A DNA stretch of 10,937 nucleotides, taken from positions 1 through 10,937 of the forward strand of contig URZB01000030.1 in the NCBI GenBank assembly GCA_900552295.1. The letters run 5' to 3'. Origin of the DNA: an uncultured Collinsella sp. GTDB lineage: Bacteria; Actinomycetota; Coriobacteriia; Coriobacteriales; Coriobacteriaceae. A program made the translations under genes and the position numbers. The notes under the pieces are model-generated. The model was not told the DNA's origin, made no database searches, and saw only the letters and a list, made by a program, of their open reading frames with translations. The first letter of the stretch is position 1; each line of letters starts with the position of its first letter. This document shows positions 1 through 4,397 of the stretch, piece by piece.

Positions 1-45
1 CTGTCACGTCGGAGGTCGCGGGTTCGAGCCCCGTACTTCCCGCCA
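1..45 (+). tRNA. tRNA-Asp(GTC), 3' part only
   Basis: The window opens inside a tRNA. Positions 1-7 fit an anticodon loop with T at 2 (U33) and anticodon GTC at 3-5. Positions 8-12 are the 3' anticodon stem and 13-17 the variable region. The T arm follows: stem 18-22 pairs with 30-34 around the loop TTCGAGC (23-29). The acceptor strand is 35-41, the discriminator G is at 42 and an encoded CCA is at 43-45. Anticodon GTC and discriminator G both fit aspartate. The 5' half lies outside the window, so the D arm and acceptor pairing cannot be checked. Confidence 0.88.
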
Positions 46-53
46 ACGCAATT

Positions 54-81
54 AAAGCCACGTCTTCGGACGTGGCTTTTT
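54..81 (+). terminator. Rho-independent terminator of the tRNA gene
   Basis: A perfect 11-bp stem (54-64 with 69-79) is closed by a TTCG tetraloop between C and G, the exceptionally stable cUUCGg type. A run of five T (77-81) follows. It starts 8 bases after the tRNA CCA end, so it ends the tRNA transcript and separates it from the regulator gene downstream. Confidence 0.93.
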
Positions 82-404
82 GCGTTTGATGCACTTTGTT
101 TCGATAGAACGATCGCCCTGGTGCATCTTCGCCCAGAATCCCCGCGCCTTCGGGAACGCAAGTAAAATCTAATAAGTATATCTGTCTGAACAACAGCTTT
201 GTTGCGCAACACCTGTTCTACGAGACAGGGGGTTAGGTTATACTAAATTGCACTGTGCGCCGCATCTGATGCATTTCGCTCCAAGCGCGGCACTCAGTGG
301 ATATCCGATTTACCATTTGGATGTCCTGGCGGTCATTTAGCGTCTCGACACAAGCTCGGCCCCGGAGCTCGTTCGAGCTGTTCGTATTCCTTGAAAGGGG
401 AAAA
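82..404 (+). other. 323-base non-coding leader/promoter region upstream of the Rrf2 regulator
   Basis: I see no convincing gene here. The part at about 160-250 is clearly richer in A/T than its surroundings and packed with short dyads, as expected of a control region. From about 250 to the start codon is an apparent untranslated leader of roughly 150 bases. It contains an inverted repeat at 366-379 (AGCTCG-TT-CGAGCT). One arm of that repeat overlaps a weaker pairing of 353-357 with 365-369, so the two could be alternative folds. The ribosome binding site of the next gene (GAAAGGGG, 393-400) closes the region. Confidence 0.6.
188..248 (+). promoter_or_regulatory. Candidate promoter and operator for the Rrf2 regulator gene
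   Basis: TATACT at 239-244 is a good -10 match. No strong -35 sits 16-18 bases upstream, so activation or a divergent -35 is possible. Overlapping dyads surround it: a perfect 10-base palindrome GTTGCGCAAC (201-210), a bulged hairpin CCTGT...ACAGG (212-229), and TTAG...CTAA (233-246) across the -10 itself. Rrf2-type regulators often bind dyads in their own promoters, so autoregulation is a reasonable inference. Which dyad is the operator, if any, cannot be decided from one sequence. Confidence 0.4.
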
Positions 405-890
405 ATGGACATATCGAGGAAGACTGATTACGCCCTTCGCATGCTGGCGATGCTTGCCGAGGATCCGGAGCGTTTGCTTTCTGTTCGCACCGCTGCCGAA
501 GAGGTCAATGTCCCGTATTCGTTTGCCCGCTCGATTCAGCACGGTTTGGTCCAGGCCGGTATTGTGGAGAGCCTGCGTGGCGTCCACGGTGGCATGCGTC
601 TCAAGGTCAGTCCGGACGACGTCACTATCCGCCAGGTCGTCGAGGCCGTTCAGGGTCCTATGGTTATGAACGATTGCACCGCGCCCGATGGTGACTGTGC
701 GCGCATGGGCGCGTGCTGCTATCATCCCCTGTGGGCCGGAGCCCAGGCGTTGATGCGCGACTACCTCGATTCCGTTTCGCTCGGCGACATCGTCGCTCAC
801 CGCCAGTTCCCGGCCGTCGATCCCAAGTTCGCCGACCGCGAAGCGTTTCCCGAGTACGCCACCTGCGCGTGCGCTTACCGGGAGGAATAG
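405..890 (+). CDS. Rrf2-family transcriptional regulator with a cysteine cluster
   Basis: This 161-aa protein has the Rrf2 layout. The N-terminal signature is RKTDYALRMLAMLAE (residues 5-19). A winged helix-turn-helix follows (about 26-66) with the family's glycine-rich wing, RGVHGGMRL (58-66), and then a dimerisation helix leading to VVEAVQGP (78-85). Cysteines follow at 91, 98, 104 and 105, with two more near the C-terminus (154, 156). In IscR and NsrR three cysteines in this position hold an Fe-S cluster, and in other members they act as thiol switches. The spacing here (C-x6-C-x5-C) differs slightly from IscR (x5, x5). I chose ATG 405 because GAAAGGGG lies 4 bases upstream and the signature starts at once; an in-frame GTG at 297 has no such site. 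The gene is 21 bases from the MutY-like gene. A role as redox, iron or nitrosative sensor is inferred; the ligand is unknown. Confidence 0.92.
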   Translation: MDISRKTDYALRMLAMLAEDPERLLSVRTAAEEVNVPYSFARSIQHGLVQAGIVESLRGVHGGMRLKVSPDDVTIRQVVEAVQGPMVMNDCTAPDGDCARMGACCYHPLWAGAQALMRDYLDSVSLGDIVAHRQFPAVDPKFADREAFPEYATCACAYREE

Positions 891-911
891 CGCCGCATAA
901 GGAGCATAGCC

Positions 912-1817
912 ATGATTCAGGACCCCTTTCGTTCGATGATTCGTTCGGAAGGGGTCCTGCGTTATCGCGACCTTCCGTGGCGCCGCACACGCGATCCGTA
1001 CATCATTTGGCTTTCTGAGGTCATGCTGCAGCAAACGCAGGTGCCGCGTGTGGAGGCGCGCATGCCGGTGTGGCTCGATCGTTTTCCGACTGTGCAGGCG
1101 CTTGCCCAGGCCGCGCCTTCCGATGTTTTGGACGCTTGGCAGGGCATGGGCTACAACCGACGCGCTCTGGCGCTTCATGGGGCCGCTCAGCGCGTTGTAG
1201 AGGACTGGGACGGGGAGTTTCCGCGTGAGACGCGTGACTTGGTCGCTCTGCCCGGCATTGGCCCGGCAACGGCGCAGGGCATCCGTTCGTTTGCGTTTGA
1301 TCTTCCAGGCGTGTATCTAGAGACCAATGTGCGCACGGTCTTTTTGCATCATTTCTTTCCCGATGTGCCGGCCGTTCCCGATCGCGAGCTGGTGCCGCTG
1401 ATTCAAGCCGCCTGTCCGGCGGCCCCTGGTGCGGCGGCGGATGAGATTGCGCCCTTTGCCGTGCCTCAAGACGATGCCGACACGCCGCGCGCATGGTATT
1501 ACGCGTTGCTGGATTACGGCGCGCATCTTAAAAAGACGCTGCCCAATCCGTCCAGGCGGTCGGCGGGCTATAGTCGTCAGTCCAAGTTTGAGGGCTCGCG
1601 TCGCCAAAAGCGCGCCCACATTGTGCGCATGCTGCTGGCGGCGCGCGATGGACAACCGGCAGGTATTACGCTCGATGAAGCCGTTGCAGGCGTTAACGAG
1701 ATGGAGACGGCAGCCGGCCGAGAGCCGGTCGAGCGCGAGCTGGTCGCAAGCATTCTTGCCGATCTGGAGCGCGAGGGCTTTTGCGGCTCCGAGGGCGATC
1801 GTTGGCTGAGTGTGTAG
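912..1817 (+). CDS. MutY-like A/G-specific adenine DNA glycosylase lacking the Fe-S cluster
   Basis: This 301-aa protein of the HhH-GPD superfamily probably removes adenine mispaired with 8-oxoguanine. The MutY catalytic Glu region is intact (WLSEVMLQQTQV, Glu36) and the helix-hairpin-helix is LPGIGPATAQGI (113-124). Residue 119 is Ala where Nth has its lyase Lys, so it should be monofunctional. Three features are odd. The MutY catalytic Asp is replaced by Glu137 (YLETNV) at exactly the same spacing from the HhH. The four-cysteine Fe-S loop is absent, with only Cys168 and Cys291 in the whole protein, and a basic stretch NPSRRSAGYSRQSKFEGS (212-229) stands there instead. The C-terminal NUDIX-like domain is missing, and about 60 residues that could fold as a winged helix end the protein. 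I recall a Fe-S-less MutY-like family with a similar ETN motif, so this looks like a family trait rather than decay. TAAGGAG (898-904) sets the start. Likely co-transcribed with the Rrf2 gene. Confidence 0.85.
   Translation: MIQDPFRSMIRSEGVLRYRDLPWRRTRDPYIIWLSEVMLQQTQVPRVEARMPVWLDRFPTVQALAQAAPSDVLDAWQGMGYNRRALALHGAAQRVVEDWDGEFPRETRDLVALPGIGPATAQGIRSFAFDLPGVYLETNVRTVFLHHFFPDVPAVPDRELVPLIQAACPAAPGAAADEIAPFAVPQDDADTPRAWYYALLDYGAHLKKTLPNPSRRSAGYSRQSKFEGSRRQKRAHIVRMLLAARDGQPAGITLDEAVAGVNEMETAAGREPVERELVASILADLEREGFCGSEGDRWLSV
918..959 (+). repeat. Strong hairpin inside the first codons of the MutY-like gene
   Basis: An inverted repeat with perfect 11-bp arms (CAGGACCCCTT at 918-928 and its complement at 949-959) begins 6 bases after the start ATG. 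The 20-base loop contains further partly complementary TTCG/CGTTCG segments. It lies in coding sequence, and there is no T run, so it is not a terminator. It could limit ribosome entry at 912 or favour the in-frame ATG at 936 in the loop. That function is inference. Confidence 0.7.
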
Positions 1818-1931
1818 CTCACTCGAATCTGAAGAACGGGATTGTAAGGTTTAAATTCTCGGCATGAGGGCATCCTTAAAGCAAGGCCGCTCAAAGTCTG
1901 TGGGCGGCATGCGTTGAAGGGAAGTACACCT

Positions 1932-2471
1932 ATGGATTTTGAGAATTCCCAAACCAAGAAGAACCTCGAGACCGCTTTTGCCGGTGAGTCCCAGGCACAC
2001 ACCAAGTATCGCTACTATGCATCCAAGGCCAAAAAGGACGGCTACGTTCAGATCTCGAATATTTTTGCCGAGACGGCGGGCAACGAGTCCGAGCACGCCA
2101 AGCTGTGGTTTAAGTATCTGCACGACGGCGCCGTTCCGGGCACTCTGGACAACCTGCGCGACGCCGCTGCGGGCGAGAACTACGAGTGGACCACGATGTA
2201 CGACGAGTTCGCCAAGACCGCCGAGGAGGAGGGCTTTGTCGAGATCGCCGAGAAGTTCCGTGGCGTCGCCGCCGTCGAGAAGGCCCACGAGGAGCGCTAC
2301 AACAAACTCGTCGAGCGCATCGAGTCGGGCGAGGTGTTTGAGCGTGAGGGCGTGAAGGTGTGGAAGTGCCTGAACTGCGGGCACCTGCACGTTGGTGCCG
2401 AGGCGCCTGAGGTGTGCCCGGTGTGTAACCACCCGAAGGCGTACTTTGAGGAGCAGGTGGTGAACTACTAG
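1932..2471 (+). CDS. rbr: Rubrerythrin (peroxide-reducing di-iron protein)
   Basis: This 179-aa protein has the classic rubrerythrin order: a ferritin-like four-helix di-iron domain (about 5-135) and then a C-terminal rubredoxin-like Fe(Cys)4 domain with CLNC (146-149) and CPVC (162-165). Di-iron ligands visible are Glu19 (AGESQAH), Glu52 and His55 (ESEH), Glu85 (YEW), and Glu116 and His119 (EKAH). The position matching Glu97 of Desulfovibrio vulgaris rubrerythrin, which switches as an iron ligand with redox state, is Thr88. Rubrerythrins reduce hydrogen peroxide to water in the cytoplasm of anaerobes, taking electrons through rubredoxin or an NADH-linked reductase. ATG 1932 is preferred: GAAGGG (1916-1921) lies upstream and the protein starts as the family does. 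The 114-base gap from the MutY-like gene shows no clear terminator and no promoter I trust, so shared or separate transcription is open. Regulation by the nearby Rrf2 protein is possible but unproven. Confidence 0.97.
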   Translation: MDFENSQTKKNLETAFAGESQAHTKYRYYASKAKKDGYVQISNIFAETAGNESEHAKLWFKYLHDGAVPGTLDNLRDAAAGENYEWTTMYDEFAKTAEEEGFVEIAEKFRGVAAVEKAHEERYNKLVERIESGEVFEREGVKVWKCLNCGHLHVGAEAPEVCPVCNHPKAYFEEQVVNY

Positions 2472-2490
2472 CGCTTGGCGCTGGCTGCTG

Positions 2491-2578
2491 CGGAGCGCAG
2501 GGCGGGAAATGCCTTTCCCTCTCGCTCACGGCTGCGCAGGGTCGCGCGAGGCAAAGGCATTTCCCGCCCTGCGCTCCG
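2491..2578 (+). repeat. Long hairpin element, copy 1 (conserved 36-base centre, variable stems)
   Basis: A perfect 26-bp inverted repeat (2491-2516 with 2553-2578) encloses a 36-base centre (2517-2552). The centre can extend the stem after one C-C mismatch: CCTC (2518-2521) with GAGG, then CGC with GCG. The same centre recurs at 3455-3490 with 33 of 36 bases identical, while the outer stem sequences of the two copies are mostly unrelated yet each is self-complementary. It begins 19 bases after the rubrerythrin stop and is followed by a T-tailed terminator at 2628. It has no T run of its own. The function is unknown. Candidates are a 3'-end RNA stabiliser, a structured RNA or a small mobile element. 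Confidence 0.85.
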
Positions 2579-2627
2579 GCGTTGGGTCGTCGCGTGCTCG
2601 TTACAGAAAAGCTGATAAGAAGTTTGT

Positions 2628-2657
2628 GTGCCGCCCCTTATGGGGCGGCACGTTTTT
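2628..2657 (+). terminator. Rho-independent terminator after rubrerythrin (module copy 1)
   Basis: A 10-bp perfect stem GTGCCGCCCC (2628-2637) pairs with 2642-2651 around the loop TTAT. It is followed by G and five T (2653-2657). The sequence including the upstream GTTTGT is nearly identical to the terminator at 3558, so it belongs to the duplicated module. It should end the rubrerythrin transcript. Confidence 0.93.
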
Positions 2658-2668
2658 GTGGGGGCCGG

Positions 2669-2700
2669 TTGGGGCGGTGACGTTGCTTAGAGGGTACACT
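2669..2700 (+). promoter_or_regulatory. Weak candidate promoter for the membrane protein gene at 2743
   Basis: TACACT (2695-2700) resembles a -10 box. TTGGGG (2669-2674) is the only -35-like hexamer upstream and lies 20 bases away, which is longer than ideal. The position, after a terminator and 43 bases before the start codon, makes sense, but the match is poor. Confidence 0.25.
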
Positions 2701-2742
2701 GGGTAGCGTTGGCTATTCGTTTCCTCTTGTGAGGTGTTGGTT

Positions 2743-3375
2743 ATGGGTAAGAAGTCTCGGGCTCGGGTTGCTGCGGCGGGAACTCGCAAGGATCCTGGTC
2801 GTCGGGTTGCCGAGGGTAAAAAGGTCGATCGTGTCGAGAAGGACAAGAAGGTTGGCGCGCATGCTCATCCTGAGTGGGCGCCTCACCTCAATACGGCTAG
2901 CGAGGATCTGACTGCTAAGTTGTTTACTCTGGTCGAGGTTATCTTGGGCGTGGTGCCCGTGGTGGTCATTGGCTTGTTCTTGGCTTCGAAAGATGCCACG
3001 AGTGTCGATAAACTCACCGATGTCTTTTCTCAGGACCCCTCGATGGTGGTTACGTTTATCTCTGCGTGCCTGCAGCCGTTTGTGGCGTACATGTTGTACA
3101 TGATTTATCGCAAATACTGCGAGGGCGACGCTGGTTTTGCCGCCGGCAACCTGATCGGTCTTTTGTGCTCCGAGATCCTACTGCTCAATATCCCGGGCGT
3201 CATCGGTATGGGCATCTTGCTGTGGCGTGTTTGGCGCAACGTCGCCCCGCACTTTGAGAGCTGGTTGTTTGAGCGTCGCTTTGCGGGCGTGGTGGCCGAT
3301 ATTGCGGGCTCGCTCGTGATTTTAGCCTTGGCGTTTATGTGCGCCACCGCCGCCCGCGGTCTCGCGGGCATGTAG
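2743..3375 (+). CDS. Unknown four-helix membrane protein with basic N-terminus
   Basis: I do not recognise this 210-aa protein. The first 60 residues are hydrophilic and very rich in Lys and Arg (MGKKSRARVAAAGTRKDPGR), so they probably stay in the cytoplasm. Four hydrophobic spans follow at about 63-81, 101-122, 137-162 and 183-203. The second ends in YMLYMIYRKYC and the third is followed by WRVWRN, positive ends that fit cytoplasmic loops. No catalytic motif is visible. ATG 2743 was chosen because GAGG (2731-2734) lies 8 bases upstream; a GTG at 2734 overlaps that site. Many codons near the start end in T, unlike the C/G-ending codons of rmuC or mfd, so expression or origin may differ. The gene is isolated by terminators on both sides and is flanked by both copies of the hairpin module. 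Confidence 0.85.
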   Translation: MGKKSRARVAAAGTRKDPGRRVAEGKKVDRVEKDKKVGAHAHPEWAPHLNTASEDLTAKLFTLVEVILGVVPVVVIGLFLASKDATSVDKLTDVFSQDPSMVVTFISACLQPFVAYMLYMIYRKYCEGDAGFAAGNLIGLLCSEILLLNIPGVIGMGILLWRVWRNVAPHFESWLFERRFAGVVADIAGSLVILALAFMCATAARGLAGM

Positions 3376-3429
3376 TCTGTCCTCACCGACCACGGAGCGC
3401 AGGGCAACTGCTGGTTTCACCGCTCCGGA

Positions 3430-3515
3430 CGTCAGACCCGCGGCGCATCCCTTTCCCTCTCGCTCACGGCTTCGCAGAGTCACGCGAGGCAAAGGCATGC
3501 GCCGCGGGTCTGACG
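3430..3515 (+). repeat. Long hairpin element, copy 2 (conserved 36-base centre, variable stems)
   Basis: Arms 3430-3454 and 3491-3515 pair over 25 bp with one mismatch (C3449). They enclose a 36-base centre (3455-3490) that differs from copy 1 at only three positions. The inner CCTTT/AAAGG and GGCAT of the right arm are shared with copy 1, but the outer stem (GTCAGACCCGCGGCGCAT and its complement) is different. Just upstream, CGGAGCGCAGGGC (3393-3405) repeats the outer left arm of copy 1. Here it pairs instead over 7 bp with CGCTCCG (3421-3427), giving a separate small hairpin. The element starts 55 bases after the stop of the membrane protein gene, and its terminator is at 3558. Confidence 0.83.
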
Positions 3516-3557
3516 ACGCGGGCTTGCCAACGAGTTTTGGCTAATAGATTGGTTTGT

Positions 3558-3585
3558 GTGCCGCCCCTTTGGGGCGGCACTTTTT
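3558..3585 (+). terminator. Rho-independent terminator after the 2743-3375 gene (module copy 2)
   Basis: The stem GTGCCGCCCC (3558-3567) pairs perfectly with 3571-3580 around the loop TTT, and five T follow (3581-3585). Stem and 5' flank match the terminator at 2628 almost base for base. Only the loop and the single base before the T run differ. Confidence 0.93.
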
Positions 3586-3838
3586 GTGTGGGGTCCCGGT
3601 CTCCACAATTTTCGTCAAGCTTTTGGTTAGATTTTGGTCAGTTGGCGTAAGGGTGGAAGGCCAAAAGATTGCTGGCGAAAAAAGCTCAGAGAAAGTGCTG
3701 GTAGGGGAGTTGTTGAGCTTTTCGACAGCTTTTGAGCAAAAGAAACTTTGTGGCTATTGCCGGCGATTGCGTTGTCGCGGTCATGGCGGTGCGGGATGCT
3801 GGTCGTAAGCGTCGAATGCTCCGACTTTGGAGGCCAAC
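3586..3838 (+). other. Non-coding stretch of lower GC before the small membrane protein gene
   Basis: This 253-base stretch has no gene I can support. Its first 150 bases are richer in A/T than the rest of the window. They hold TTTTGGT repeated with an 11-base period (3621 and 3632), and an inverted repeat AAAAGCTC (3680-3687) with GAGCTTTT (3715-3722). The latter could form a hairpin with a 27-base loop. Open frames across 3732-3835 have neither a good ribosome site nor a recognisable product. GGAGG (3829-3833) at the end serves the next gene. A remnant gene or an RNA cannot be excluded. Confidence 0.45.
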
Positions 3839-4273
3839 ATGGACCTGTTTCTTGAGACTCCGCAGCAACAAGCTGAGCGCATGCTGCGTCAGCAGCAACG
3901 ACTCATGGAGATGCAAATGCAAGGGGCGGCAGCCCAGCCCTTTGCGCAAAATGTCGTGCCCGCTGCTGTACCTGCAGCTGTGCCCGGGTGTAAATCGGCG
4001 CCAGAGGCCTATTCCGTACAGCAAGATTCATATGCGCAGGAGCTCGCGTTCGACAAGCGTCGTGCGCGTCGTCGCCGTGTGGGCCAGCGCTTGCGCATAT
4101 TGGCGATGATCGTGCTCATCCCGTTAGGGCTTGCGGCCATCTTTCTGGCGTCGTATGCCCTCACGTGCATCCTCAACGGCGCATCGCCCAACGAGGTGCT
4201 CCAACATCTGTCAGCCCTGGGCCAGCGCCTAGGCGACGTCATAACAACCATCCGCACCGGCTGGGAGAGCTAG
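3839..4273 (+). CDS. Unknown small single-span membrane protein
   Basis: This 144-aa protein is not one I recognise. Residues 1-30 are rich in Gln and Met and likely helical (PQQQAERMLRQQQRLMEMQM). A low-complexity Ala/Pro/Val segment follows (31-50), then a strongly basic patch KRRARRRRVGQRLR (73-86). One hydrophobic span (about 87-112) and a short amphipathic tail end the protein. The basic patch before the span predicts a cytoplasmic N-terminus, with the tail outside. ATG 3839 follows GGAGG (3829-3833) with 5 bases between. There is no clear terminator before rmuC, 124 bases downstream, so read-through into rmuC is possible. No function is proposed. Confidence 0.8.
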   Translation: MDLFLETPQQQAERMLRQQQRLMEMQMQGAAAQPFAQNVVPAAVPAAVPGCKSAPEAYSVQQDSYAQELAFDKRRARRRRVGQRLRILAMIVLIPLGLAAIFLASYALTCILNGASPNEVLQHLSALGQRLGDVITTIRTGWES

Positions 4274-4397
4274 CGTTTTAGCGTCCGCGGCTCTAAGAGA
4301 AATTTGTCTGCAAGGCAGTGAGTGATCCGTGTGTGTGGCGGGGTAAGATTGATCGCGGTTTTGATTGATGACCGATTGAGTTTGTTGGGCGGAGTCT

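Noticed and set aside
333..1178. Minus-strand open frame of 281 codons across the Rrf2 and MutY-like genes
   Set aside because: It overlaps two well-supported genes and shows no domain or start signal.
1818..1931. Promoter or peroxide-regulator box upstream of rubrerythrin
   Set aside because: TTGTAA (1842-1847) and TTTAAATT (1850-1857) caught the eye, but no properly spaced -35/-10 pair or convincing palindrome could be made from them.
2509..2706. Short + strand open frames (also 3339-3650) sharing a PFPLAHG...SREAKA-like peptide
   Set aside because: The shared peptide comes only from the repeated hairpin centre and terminator. Two of three differences between copies change the amino acid, ribosome sites are lacking, and the frames run through terminators.
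2491..3515. Hairpin copies as integron attC sites or a CRISPR array
   Set aside because: There are only two copies, about 940 bases apart, with no integrase or cas gene and no visible attC R/L core boxes. attC sites conserve outer boxes and vary inside, whereas here the centre is conserved.
3732..4109. Open frames across 3554-3808 and 3732-4109
   Set aside because: They have weak starts, no ribosome binding site and no recognisable product, and the second overlaps the better-supported gene at 3839 in another frame.
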